Origin: Chloroflexota bacterium
Lineage (GTDB): Bacteria; Chloroflexota; UBA11872; VXNJ01
Length of the DNA: 64,000 nucleotides
NCBI GenBank assembly: GCA_026707405.1
Contig: JAPOWW010000011.1
Coordinates: forward strand, 124,001-188,000
Reading direction: 5' to 3'
This document shows positions 33,595 through 42,304 of this stretch, one piece after another; within the stretch, counting starts at the first letter, position 1; each line of letters starts with the position of its first letter. Both the position numbers and the translations under genes were made by a program. The notes under the pieces were generated by a model. It searched no databases and was not told where the DNA came from. It saw nothing but the letters and a program-made list of their open reading frames with translations.

Positions 33595-35157
33595 ATGTCT
33601 AAGGGTTCATTTACGCGCCGTTCGGCGTTGCGCGCGATTGCGCTGGCGGGTGGTTCGGGAATCGGCGCAGCCGTTTTGGCCGGCTGTGGCGAGACTCAGG
33701 TCGTCACTCAAGAGGTCGTCAAGGTCGTAACGCAGCAGGTGCCGGTCGAGAAGGTCGTAACCAAGATCGTCAAGGAACAAGTGGCGGTCGAGGTCGAAAA
33801 ACCGGTCGAGGTCGAGCGGGTAGTAACCCAAATCGTCGAAAGAGAAAAGATCGTCGAGAAAGAGAAGATCGTCGAGAAGATCGTGACGGTCGAGGCCATG
33901 AAGCCCAAGCCGAGCGAGATTAAGCTCAAGTGGTGGAGCTTTCCGGTGGGTCTGGCGCCGGAAGACTTGTTCATCCCGCAGCTAAGGGCGTTCCAGGAGA
34001 ACAATCCGAACGTCGACGTCGATTTTCAGATCTTTCCGTGGAAAGACCGTGAGCAGCGCATGTTGACGGCGGTCGCCGCGGGCGTCGCGCCCGATATCGC
34101 CTACTTCAATCTCGGTAACTTCGCGGCCTTCGCGGACCTGGGTTTGCTCGTTTCACTGGACGAATACGACGCCCTGCAGGAAGTCCCTCTCGCGGAAGAC
34201 CTGACCGACTCGGCAAACCAGGCCGTTCGCTGGGGAGGCAAGATCGCCTACGCGCCGGTGCTCGCGCACGTCGTTCCGCCGGCCTACAACGTCGACATCC
34301 TTGAGCAGTACACGCCGTACACCAAGGAAAACTTGCCGCAAACCCGCGACGATTTCATCGAGGCCGCGGAGATGATGACCGTCGACCAAAACGGCAATTC
34401 GTACGGCGAGTCGGGATTCGACGCCGATAACGTAGACATCTGGGGCGTGGTGGAGAACCTGCAAACCTTCCACAGCAAGTTCGCGCTCGACCCCTGGTTC
34501 TACTCGGAAGGCGGCGAGTTCTTTTCGCCGGACGGCTCGGAACTGGTCTTCGGCGACTATGGCCCGCAGATGGAGAATGCGCTCGAGTTCCTGTACAGGA
34601 TGTGGAACTCGGTGATCAGCCCTGCGGATAGAGGCGCGAGCGGCGCTCCCAAGTTTCCCGAAGGGCGCGGCGCCATAATCCCGCAGTTCAGCCCAAACGG
34701 TATTCCAGCCTTCAGGAAGGATTTCCCCGACCTCAACTTCACGGTCGGCCCGGTTCCGATGGGCTCGGTTCGCAGGATGACGCACGGGACGGTCGCGGGA
34801 TACGGCGTTTTTGCCCAGAGCGAGTTTCCGGACGAGGCGGCGGAGTTTTCGCTGTGGGTGACGAACTCCCACAACGGCCCGGATTTTGCGGCGCGGCTGC
34901 TCTTCGCCACTCCACGGAAGTCTGGCGCTGAGGTTCTGCTGGAGATGAATCCTGAGCCTGAGTTCGCGAACGTCATGGCTAACATGATCTATCCTCGCGA
35001 GGAGAAGCATCCGGTCGGCGCGACGATGTCCGGGCAGGTCTTGCCCCTGTGGCAGGCAGTGGTTCTGGGCGAAACCAGTCCGGCGGAGGCCTTTCCCGAA
35101 ATGGTGAGCATCGCGGAACGGCTCGTGAAGGAATACCAGGAGTCGCTGCCGACGTAA
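33595..35157 (+). CDS. Extracellular solute-binding lipoprotein, sugar type
   Basis: About 520 residues from ATG 33595, with GGAGG upstream. FTRRSALRAIALAGGSG is a Tat-like signal ending in the lipobox LAGC. A long Val/Glu/Lys stalk follows (VVTQEVVKVVTQQVPVEK, VEKPVEVERVVTQIVE), then the binding fold from about residue 105 (LKWWSFPVGLAPEDLFIPQL, GVAPDIAYFNLGNFAAFADLG). Its stalk is longer than in the 29536 protein. It is followed by an imperfect long hairpin and two permease genes and is their cognate receptor. Confidence 0.9.
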   Translation: MSKGSFTRRSALRAIALAGGSGIGAAVLAGCGETQVVTQEVVKVVTQQVPVEKVVTKIVKEQVAVEVEKPVEVERVVTQIVEREKIVEKEKIVEKIVTVEAMKPKPSEIKLKWWSFPVGLAPEDLFIPQLRAFQENNPNVDVDFQIFPWKDREQRMLTAVAAGVAPDIAYFNLGNFAAFADLGLLVSLDEYDALQEVPLAEDLTDSANQAVRWGGKIAYAPVLAHVVPPAYNVDILEQYTPYTKENLPQTRDDFIEAAEMMTVDQNGNSYGESGFDADNVDIWGVVENLQTFHSKFALDPWFYSEGGEFFSPDGSELVFGDYGPQMENALEFLYRMWNSVISPADRGASGAPKFPEGRGAIIPQFSPNGIPAFRKDFPDLNFTVGPVPMGSVRRMTHGTVAGYGVFAQSEFPDEAAEFSLWVTNSHNGPDFAARLLFATPRKSGAEVLLEMNPEPEFANVMANMIYPREEKHPVGATMSGQVLPLWQAVVLGETSPAEAFPEMVSIAERLVKEYQESLPT

Positions 35158-35191
35158 GCTCAGCATCTGATCGCGAATGACCGTCTACGGC

Positions 35192-35249
35192 GGGTCTCGC
35201 GCACGATGACGATGGCGTTGATAACGCTGGGCATCGGCGCGCGAGGCCC
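35192..35249 (+). repeat. Long imperfect intercistronic hairpin after the binding-protein gene
   Basis: GGGTCTCGCGCACGATG pairs with CATCGGCGCGCGAGGCCC, with an inner GCGTT/AACGC stem. It has no T-run and occupies the same place as the hairpin at 29.4 kb. Confidence 0.65.
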
Positions 35250-35308
35250 GGGCGGCGGTTTTCCGAGTCCGTCGCTATCGGCCCCTTTGGAGCAGGAAGC
35301 GCCAGCCT

Positions 35309-36208
35309 ATGGCCCTTAACTTAGTGCCTGCGAAACATCGCAGGTTCCTGGCGGAAACCCGCAGCGCCTATCTTTTCCTGCTTCCCAGCCTGATCATATT
35401 CGGCGTCTTCATGATCTATCCGATGCTGTACGGCTTTTGGATCAGCTTCCATCGATGGTCGCTGTTGGGCGAACCGTTCTTTAACAACGGCGCCAATTAC
35501 CCGAAGCTCTTGACAGATAAGAACTTCTGGAATTCGCTGCGCATCACTACCGTGTATACGGCTATGTTCGTTCCCAGCATCACCGTCGTCGCCTTGATCG
35601 TGGCGGGAGCGCTCAACGGCCCCATCCGCTTCAAGGGCCTGCTGAGGTCGTTGTATTTCGTTCCGATAATGTCATCGGCCATCATCGTCGGTCTGTGCTT
35701 CGAGTGGATATATAACGGCGAAGTCGGGGTCCTCGCGTTCCTCATGGACTGGCTCGGATTCCCAAAGGTTGGGTTGCTGGGTAGTAAGCAAACGGTTCTC
35801 CCGGCGCTGGCGGCGATGACCGTTTGGTGGGTGCTCGGCTATTACGTCACGATCTACCTTGCGGGCTTGCAGAGCATCCCGGCGCATCTCTACGAAGCGG
35901 CGCGAATCGACGGCGCGAACGGCTGGCATCTGGTCCGTTACGTTACCGTCCCGTTGATGCGTCCGATTATCCTGCTCGTCATCGTCTTGGCGACCATCGC
36001 CTCGTTCAAGATATTCGACGCTATATACGTCATGACCTACGGCGGGCCGGCGGGCGCTACCATCGTCATGACGTGGCTGATCTTCCAGGAAGCCTTTCTG
36101 AACTACAAGTTCGGCTATGCGGCGGCTATTACCTATGCCCTGTTCGTGATCGTTCTCGCCATCACGTTGATCGAGCTGCGCGTGCTGAGAGCCCGCTATG
36201 AGTATTAG
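35309..36208 (+). CDS. Sugar ABC transporter permease, MalF/UgpA type
   Basis: A 299-residue inner-membrane permease. Helix 1 is AYLFLLPSLIIFGVFMIYPMLYGFW; the EAA loop is PAHLYEAARIDGANGWHLVRYVTVPLMRPI. ATG 35309 follows AGCAGGAAG. Its 3' end overlaps the next permease by 11 bases, so both are translated together. No ATPase gene follows. Confidence 0.92.
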   Translation: MALNLVPAKHRRFLAETRSAYLFLLPSLIIFGVFMIYPMLYGFWISFHRWSLLGEPFFNNGANYPKLLTDKNFWNSLRITTVYTAMFVPSITVVALIVAGALNGPIRFKGLLRSLYFVPIMSSAIIVGLCFEWIYNGEVGVLAFLMDWLGFPKVGLLGSKQTVLPALAAMTVWWVLGYYVTIYLAGLQSIPAHLYEAARIDGANGWHLVRYVTVPLMRPIILLVIVLATIASFKIFDAIYVMTYGGPAGATIVMTWLIFQEAFLNYKFGYAAAITYALFVIVLAITLIELRVLRARYEY

Positions 36209-37106
36209 AGGCGAGGTCTCGACGCCGGAGTTGCGGATCGGCGCCGGGCAAGGGACTCGAAGCGAGCGGTTCAACAGGGTGCTGGAGCGCGCGGCCAGCT
36301 TCGTTATCTATCTGGTCGTGGTTGTCTTCGCGCTGCTCAGTGTTTTCCCTTTCTTCTGGATGTTCTCAACTTCCTTCAAAGATCAATTGAGCAGCATCGC
36401 GTATCCTCCGCAACTGATACCGCCGGAGCCCACCCTGCTGAACTATGAAGACCTGTTTACCGGATTCGACTATTTTCTCTGGTTGAAGAACAGTGTGATT
36501 GTTACGGGAGTGGTTCTGGTGCTAGGACCGCTTTTCAACAGCATGGCGGGCTACGTGTTCGCCAAGAAGAACTTTCTGTTCAAGAACGTGCTGTTCGTCG
36601 CGATCTTGGGAACTCTCATAATTCCCGAGCAGGTCACGATCGTCCCGCTGTTCCTCATTTTCGCGGACTGGAATCTCCATAACACCTATCCGGCGTTGAT
36701 ATTCCCCTATCTGGCTGGTGGTTTCGGAGTATTCCTCATGCGGCAGTACATGTCCACGATCCCCGATGACCTGATCGACGCGGCCAGGATAGACGGCTCC
36801 GGGGAATTTCGAATCTTCTGGCAGATCATGCTGCCGCTGTCGAAGCCGGCGCTCGCGGCGCTCGGGGTCTTCACGTTCCTGGGATCTTGGAACAACTTCC
36901 TGCTTCCTCTGATCGTGACGACGGAAAGTGAGATGAGAACCCTGCCGGTGGGCCTCGCGGTAATGGACGGGCATATGGAGTTCCAGACCCGATGGGGACT
37001 CATCATGGCGGGCGGAACGGTCATGTTCGCTCCGGCGCTTGTGGTGTACGTCGCGTTTCAGCGGTATTTCGTTCAGGGAATCGCCCTGACAGGGCTAAAA
37101 GGCTAG
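36198..37106 (+). CDS. Sugar ABC transporter permease, MalG/UgpE type
   Basis: A 302-residue permease. It has LLSVFPFFWMFSTSFKD after the first helix, the EAA loop DDLIDAARIDGSGEFRIFWQIMLPLSKPAL, and the family C-terminus FQRYFVQGIALTGLKG. It overlaps the preceding permease and is followed 47 bases later by a Gfo/Idh/MocA gene, which probably acts on the imported compound. Confidence 0.92.
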   Translation: MSIRGEVSTPELRIGAGQGTRSERFNRVLERAASFVIYLVVVVFALLSVFPFFWMFSTSFKDQLSSIAYPPQLIPPEPTLLNYEDLFTGFDYFLWLKNSVIVTGVVLVLGPLFNSMAGYVFAKKNFLFKNVLFVAILGTLIIPEQVTIVPLFLIFADWNLHNTYPALIFPYLAGGFGVFLMRQYMSTIPDDLIDAARIDGSGEFRIFWQIMLPLSKPALAALGVFTFLGSWNNFLLPLIVTTESEMRTLPVGLAVMDGHMEFQTRWGLIMAGGTVMFAPALVVYVAFQRYFVQGIALTGLKG

Positions 37107-37153
37107 TCTTGCGCGCGGGCGGATTTCGCCCTCTCAACGGGTAGCGGCGGCCA

Positions 37154-38179
37154 GTGGCCTATACAGCGGCGATTATTGGGTGCGGGGGCCGCGGGGTTGA
37201 TCATGCCAGGATCGATTCCGAGATTGCGGAGCTGGAACTCATAGCTTGCTGTGACACGGACGCCGAGCGAATGCAGCGGTTCGCGGACGAGTTCCAGGTC
37301 GAGCATCGCTATGACGACTACCCGACGATGATCAGAGAGATCCAGCCGGATGTTCTTCACGTAGTGACTCCCCCCGCCGTTCGCTTCGAGCCGATCAGGT
37401 TAGCCGCGCTGGCTGGCGTGCAGGCGATCATCGTCGAAAAACCGCTCGCCCTAAATCCTCAGAAGTGCAGAGCAATATGGGAGGTCTCCAAGCGGACCTC
37501 TTGCAAGGTTGCCGTGAATACTCAGGGCCGGTATAGGCCTCAATCCGCGCGGATGCGCGATCTGCTGGCTTCGGGCGAGCTTGGAGAGCTTGAGTTCGTG
37601 CGGGCGAGCACCTACGGCGGACCGCTGGCTATGGGCCCCCATCTAATGGACACGCTGCTCTTCATCCTCGGCGACGTTAAGCCGCGGGCCGTTTGGGCGG
37701 CGGCGGAAGGGCTCGAGGGTTACGAGTGGGACCACGGCGCGCCGAGCCACGTGATGGCGACCTACTGGTTCCCGGACGAAGTTCAGGTGTTCTTTGAGTG
37801 CAGCCCCCGCGGCATGGGCACCCGCGGCGAGTCTGGATACTGGTTGAACATGCACCTGGACTTCTGGTGCTCAAAAGGCAGGATGTGGGCCTCGCAGAGC
37901 GACACCTGGGGTTACGAGCTGTCGAACGGTGAGTCGTACCGCGAGGACGTGGATTTCCAATCACAATACCTGCGCGCCCAGGCGGCCTTCACCAGAGCCG
38001 TCGTTGACTGGCTCGACGACCCGACGAAGGTGCACAGGTGCAATCTTGATACGACACTCCCGGCTATCGACGCCATATTTGGCGCGCTGCTCTCCGCCAG
38101 CATCGGCCATCAGGTACAGCTTCCAGCGCAAGCCTCCGACCGAGAGATCGCGGCGGTCCGATCCGCTCTGTCCAGATAG
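37154..38179 (+). CDS. Gfo/Idh/MocA family oxidoreductase
   Basis: A 341-residue enzyme with GTG start. AAIIGCGGRGVDHA binds the nucleotide, VEKPLALNPQKC is the canonical EKP loop, and MGPHLMDTLLFILGDVKP is the active-site helix. It closes the run PhyH-DapA-like-binding protein-permeases on the same strand, so oxidation or reduction of the imported sugar or its lyase product is a reasonable inference. Convergent with the next minus-strand pair. Confidence 0.9.
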   Translation: MAYTAAIIGCGGRGVDHARIDSEIAELELIACCDTDAERMQRFADEFQVEHRYDDYPTMIREIQPDVLHVVTPPAVRFEPIRLAALAGVQAIIVEKPLALNPQKCRAIWEVSKRTSCKVAVNTQGRYRPQSARMRDLLASGELGELEFVRASTYGGPLAMGPHLMDTLLFILGDVKPRAVWAAAEGLEGYEWDHGAPSHVMATYWFPDEVQVFFECSPRGMGTRGESGYWLNMHLDFWCSKGRMWASQSDTWGYELSNGESYREDVDFQSQYLRAQAAFTRAVVDWLDDPTKVHRCNLDTTLPAIDAIFGALLSASIGHQVQLPAQASDREIAAVRSALSR

Positions 38180-38221
38180 ACACGTAGCGCCGGATGGCTC
38201 AGCGCTCGGCGTTAGGTGCCT

Positions 38222-39157
38222 TTAGAACCCAGTAGTGCCCGAGGCGATTCTGGCCTCGTCCAAGCACCGAAAGATCTCGATTGTCTCTTCCGGTGGAAAC
38301 GGCGGCTCTCCGGTTAGCGCCATGTCGACGAAGTGTTTCATCAGGTCGGTGTAGTAATACCACTCGTCGCTGATCTCGATTTGGCGTGCCGATTCGGCTG
38401 TGTGGATGTCGAGCGTGATCTTCTTGACGCGATGATCCACCAGTATGACGGCCGTACGTGAATCGTCCCAGTCCAGCATGATCTGGTGCGCTTTGTCGCG
38501 GTCGCCTGCGTAGGAGACCTTCGCGCCTGCGCCCATCGTCATAACGGCCAGCTCCACCGCGTGGACGCCGTAGAACACAATTGTGCCCATGGGACTGGCC
38601 GCCACCAGGTATTGGATGCCTCCCTCGTCGCGGATCGCAGGCAAAATCTCCAGAAGTTCGCGTCCATATCTGACCGCCGACGCAGAGAACATCGGGACTC
38701 CGCGCTCCGCGGCGCGATTCACGATTTCGGTAGCCCGCTCGAGCGTAGGCGCCAGCGGCTTATCGACGTAGAAAGGAACACCGAGGTCGATCAAGTCGTC
38801 GGCGATCAAATGGTGGTACTGGTCCCAGCCGGACGTGAGCACCGCCGCGTCGGCGAACTTCGGCAAGTCTTGGAGGTCTGAAAGCACGTGATCGACTTTA
38901 TGAGTGTTAGCCAGTGTTTCGGCGGCTGCGGGATTTTTGTCCCAGACCGCTGTGACTCGTGCGCCGGGCGGTATAACAGGCAGGTCTCTGTCTTCAAACT
39001 CATGCCGGCGGGGGCCGCCGTTGAAGATCGTGCAGAACGCGGCGGCGTGATACCCGTCAGCTTCGTGTAGGACGGCGATTCTGAGGTCTTGCGAAGGCAC
39101 GGCAGTCAATCCAGGCGGGCGCTCGGCATTGCGAGCATCGAATGAACTACGGCCCAA
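38222..39157 (-). CDS. Gfo/Idh/MocA-like oxidoreductase, atypical N-terminus
   Basis: About 311 residues from TTG 39157; GTG 39100 is an equally plausible start and removes a basic, unconserved leader. The usual glycine-rich GxGxxG is missing: the first strand reads LRIAVLHEADGYHAAAF. The next block, RVTAVWDKNPAAAETLA, and the VDKPLAPTLERA loop are normal, as is the C-terminal half. Loss of the dinucleotide glycines suggests altered or no cofactor binding. It overlaps the upstream gene by 11 bases, so the two may act as a pair. Confidence 0.78.
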   Translation of the reverse strand: MGRSSFDARNAERPPGLTAVPSQDLRIAVLHEADGYHAAAFCTIFNGGPRRHEFEDRDLPVIPPGARVTAVWDKNPAAAETLANTHKVDHVLSDLQDLPKFADAAVLTSGWDQYHHLIADDLIDLGVPFYVDKPLAPTLERATEIVNRAAERGVPMFSASAVRYGRELLEILPAIRDEGGIQYLVAASPMGTIVFYGVHAVELAVMTMGAGAKVSYAGDRDKAHQIMLDWDDSRTAVILVDHRVKKITLDIHTAESARQIEISDEWYYYTDLMKHFVDMALTGEPPFPPEETIEIFRCLDEARIASGTTGF

Positions 39158-40193
39158 TCCTAACGGTGCTGGAGGTCAGCGGGAAATGTACCGTGCGACG
39201 TTCGTCGGAAGAGAGCTTCCAGGCAACGCACAATTCCATCACCTTCCGCGCCAACTCGACCGAAAGTTCGCAATCTTCGCCGCGAGCTACCGCCGAGACC
39301 CAAGCGTTCAGTTCGTTGAAGTGGACGCGTCGAATGTCGTCCTGGTCCGCCTGAAAGGCCGTATTGCCCTCTTTGGTGAACAGTGTGCCGCGTCCCACAG
39401 ATTGACTCGTGCGCACGAAGCCGTTCGTGCCTATAGCCTCAATTTCGAAGAGTGGTCCGCCCCACAGGGGCGTGCAGTAGAGATCCATGGATCCTATTCG
39501 TCCGTCCTCGAACTCGACTATCCCCTTGGCGTTGTCAGTCGGTTGCAGGTCTTCGGGCACCAGCTTCGCGTAGATCGCGAAGGCACTCTTAGGCGGCGTC
39601 CAGTCCATGAACCACTGCGTCAAATCCGCTGTGTAATAGGCGAAATGCACGTCCGGTCGTGGAACGGGAACTATCGTCTCGCTTCGAATCCCGGAGTGCG
39701 ATAGAAATGCTCGGACTGTCAATAAATCGCCGATCCCACCGTCGTCCACGTAGGCTTTAGCTTGCCTGATGGTGTCCTCATATCGGGCCGGCTGACAAGC
39801 GCCCGACTTATTGCCGTGCTTGCGGATAAGACTCGCTATTTGATCGGTCTCGTCGAGCGTCAGCGCGACCGGCTTGTCAAAGAACAGGCTGACTCCGGTC
39901 GGAGCGATTGCCTCGACCATTGGCAGGTGATCCATTGCGTGGCCGCAGAGGGATACGCCATCCAGGGATTCCCGCGAAATCATGGTTAGCGGGTCGTCGT
40001 ACATCTTTACGCCAAAGCGTTCTCCGTACTCGGTCGGCGTCATCATGCGGATTCCCTCGATGCCTCGCTCCTCTTCCGGCGGCCAAGTCGAAGCCGCGGC
40101 GAAGTCAACGTCATGGTTGGTCCAAAGCGCCTCCGCAAACGAAAACGCGTAGTAACCGGAGATGCCAACAATGCCCACGCGGGGTTTTGCCAT
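39147..40193 (-). CDS. Gfo/Idh/MocA family oxidoreductase
   Basis: A 348-residue protein, ATG after GAGG. RVGIVGISGYYAFSFAEAL is a diverged nucleotide motif (GISGYY); FFDKPVALTLDETDQI is the DKP form of the signature loop. The C-terminal beta-sheet contains FEDGRIGSMDLYCTPLWGG. It is the promoter-proximal gene of a two-gene minus-strand operon with the atypical paralogue. Substrate unknown. Confidence 0.85.
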   Translation of the reverse strand: MAKPRVGIVGISGYYAFSFAEALWTNHDVDFAAASTWPPEEERGIEGIRMMTPTEYGERFGVKMYDDPLTMISRESLDGVSLCGHAMDHLPMVEAIAPTGVSLFFDKPVALTLDETDQIASLIRKHGNKSGACQPARYEDTIRQAKAYVDDGGIGDLLTVRAFLSHSGIRSETIVPVPRPDVHFAYYTADLTQWFMDWTPPKSAFAIYAKLVPEDLQPTDNAKGIVEFEDGRIGSMDLYCTPLWGGPLFEIEAIGTNGFVRTSQSVGRGTLFTKEGNTAFQADQDDIRRVHFNELNAWVSAVARGEDCELSVELARKVMELCVAWKLSSDERRTVHFPLTSSTVRIGP

Positions 40194-40204
40194 GCTCTAC
40201 CTCA

Positions 40205-40218
40205 CTTAAGTACTTGAG
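40205..40218. promoter_or_regulatory. Near-palindrome just upstream of the Gfo/Idh/MocA operon
   Basis: CTTAAGTACTTGAG has one mismatched pair and lies 12-25 bases before the start codon at 40193. A related CTTAAGTGTTAAG lies 22-34 bases before another Gfo/Idh/MocA start (52897). Possible shared regulation, weak evidence. Confidence 0.25.
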
Positions 40219-40414
40219 TCTGCGCTTGGGGGTAATGACCATCGACCAAAGTGGAGTTGACGGTTGGAACATTAGCTGTCGACGTAGTCCACTTCAAATC
40301 CGAGAGCTTGTCGGGAGCGACCAGGCACGGCTAGCGGGTAACCTTTCCCCGGGGTGGTCGAACCGAAAGGCCGTGCCATGATAGGGCCTGCCGCTTGATA
40401 GTGAAGGATCGACA

Positions 40415-41596
40415 ATGAATAACTCCTTATGGACCTATCCCTGGGACGTGGCCGACGATGGCCTTGACGACGCCCTCGCCACGATTCGAGACGTTGCCGG
40501 CTGCAATGGGGTGAGCCTGACGGCGGCGTATCACAACTTTACGCAGCTCCGACCACATAGTCGCGGCCCCAAGATCTACATGGGCGAAGGGGGGGTTGCC
40601 TACTTCAGGACGGATCAATCGAAATACGGCCGTATCAAACCTGTCGTATCGAAGCTGGTCGAGGAGATCGACGTTTTTCGAGCTATTGAGTCCACCAAGG
40701 CTAGGTTCGGCCTTGATCTCAACGCCTGGACGGTCGTCTTACACAACTCCCGTCTCGCGACTACGCATCCCGACTGCGCCATGCACACCGTGCTCGGCGA
40801 TCCACTGAAACATCACCTATGTCCGTCAAATCCCGAGTCTCGCCACTATGCGGTTGCGCTTGCATCGGACCTCGCTGCGAGCTACGACCTTCGGAGCATT
40901 GAACTGGAGGCCTTCGGATTCCATCCGTTCTTACACGAGACTCACCACCCCAAGGTAGGCGCTCCCTTGGGCGAGTGGGGCGACTACCTGCTTTCGATTT
41001 GCTTTTGCCCTTCCTGCAAGGTGCGGGGAGAAGACGCCGGCGTAGACGTGGCATCGGTCGCGCAACTGATTGAATCCGAGGTGCTGCGGATACTTCAGGG
41101 CGACTCGGACGAGGCGCCGGAACACAGCGCCGAAGCCGGTAGGGAGCGGTTGGAAGCGGAACATTCGGAGTTTGCGGCCTACTCCGAAACGCTGGAAAAT
41201 TCGGTTGTGTCCCTCGTATCCGAGATAAAGGCTGCGGTTGAAGCGGTCGCCGAGACCAGGGTGCTGCTTATCGGTCGGGGCCTGGAACGCAAATCGCTCC
41301 TCAGCGACCCCGGGCTCACCAGGGCCGTGCAGAGTGCGGACGGACTGATTACCGCCGTGTACGGCCAAACGCCCACGGAGACGGCGCAGAGCTTGATCAC
41401 CGCATCGGAACAGGCCGCCGGTCAGGAAGTCATTCTTGGGCATCAAACCCACTATCCCGAAATCCCGAACTCGGATGTCTGGCGAGAGAAGGTAAGCGTC
41501 AGCATCGAAGGCGGCGCGACCGGACTGAACTTCTACAACTACGGAATCTCGACCATTAATCAGCTTCGTGGGATCAAGAGGGCGCTACAAGGCTAA
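40415..41596 (+). CDS. Unknown protein, probably a TIM-barrel hydrolase-like enzyme
   Basis: A 393-residue protein with no family I can name. No signal peptide. Features seen: VSLTAAYHNFTQLRPHSRG near the N-terminus, HPDCAMHTVLGDPLKHHLCPSNPESR, IELEAFGFHPFLHETHH, CFCPSCK (a short Cys cluster), a charged helical stretch around residues 200-260, and a late VSIEGGATGLNFYNYG. The last motif resembles the final barrel strand of the GH-like protein at 22277, hinting at the same fold. His- and Cys-rich segments suggest a bound metal. It stands alone between divergent and convergent neighbours. Confidence 0.6.
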   Translation: MNNSLWTYPWDVADDGLDDALATIRDVAGCNGVSLTAAYHNFTQLRPHSRGPKIYMGEGGVAYFRTDQSKYGRIKPVVSKLVEEIDVFRAIESTKARFGLDLNAWTVVLHNSRLATTHPDCAMHTVLGDPLKHHLCPSNPESRHYAVALASDLAASYDLRSIELEAFGFHPFLHETHHPKVGAPLGEWGDYLLSICFCPSCKVRGEDAGVDVASVAQLIESEVLRILQGDSDEAPEHSAEAGRERLEAEHSEFAAYSETLENSVVSLVSEIKAAVEAVAETRVLLIGRGLERKSLLSDPGLTRAVQSADGLITAVYGQTPTETAQSLITASEQAAGQEVILGHQTHYPEIPNSDVWREKVSVSIEGGATGLNFYNYGISTINQLRGIKRALQG

Positions 41597-41716
41597 AGCC
41601 GCTCCGACCGAAACGGCCCTTTCAGTTGGCGTGCTCGGAAGTCAGGCGCGTCTCTTCAGTCTAGGGTCTACCGCCTGATCGCCCTCCGCGCTACGGCTGG
41701 TCTTGAATTGCGCTCG

Positions 41717-42181
41717 TTATTCGATCTCGAAGATGGCCTCGATTTCGACCGGCAGGCCCATCGGCAGGCTTCCCATTCCAACTGCCGAGCGCGCGTGGCG
41801 GCCCATCTCCCCAAACAGCTCCACGAACAGATCTGAACAGCCGTTGATTACCCTCGGCTGGTCTTCGAAATCGGGCGGCGCGTTGACCATTCCGAGGACT
41901 TTGACTACGCGCTTGACCCGGTCGAGATCGCCGACAACCGACTTGGCTGCCGCCAGAAGGCTGACCCCGCACCACTTTGCGGCCTCGACACCCTCTTCGG
42001 TTGAGTAGTCCACGCCGACCTTGCCGTGCCAGGAGTCTCTCCCCGACGTGTCCGCCGGACCGCATCCTGACAGAAACAGCAAACTTCCAACCTTGACTCC
42101 CGGTATCAAGGCAATCTGTGTATTCGGCTCCACGGCGGGCAGCTCGATCCCCATTTCTTCAAGCTTCTTTTCGATGCGCAA
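41717..42181 (-). CDS. RidA/YjgF family protein, paralogue A
   Basis: A 154-residue RidA-like protein. GSLLFLSGCGPADTSGR, LLAAAKSVVGDLDRVKRVVKVLGMVNA and the closing LPMGLPVEIEAIFEIE are the family blocks, the last carrying the E-x-E near the active cleft. Classical RidA uses an Arg (about 105 in E. coli) to deaminate reactive enamines; here RHARSAVGM supplies an Arg in that region. It is strongly similar to the 44037 gene (both begin MRIEKKLEEMG). RidA-type proteins clean up reactive imines or serve in nitrogen-compound degradation. Confidence 0.86.
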   Translation of the reverse strand: MRIEKKLEEMGIELPAVEPNTQIALIPGVKVGSLLFLSGCGPADTSGRDSWHGKVGVDYSTEEGVEAAKWCGVSLLAAAKSVVGDLDRVKRVVKVLGMVNAPPDFEDQPRVINGCSDLFVELFGEMGRHARSAVGMGSLPMGLPVEIEAIFEIE

Positions 42182-42304
42182 TTGTCCAGTCCTCCGTTAA
42201 TGAAATCCTTCCGTCGACGTGCAAACAGCCGATTTTACCCGCTGGGTTGATAAGGCGACTAAGCGTGGAGCCGCGTTGGTGGCCTGGCATCCTGGTGCTA
42301 TTCT

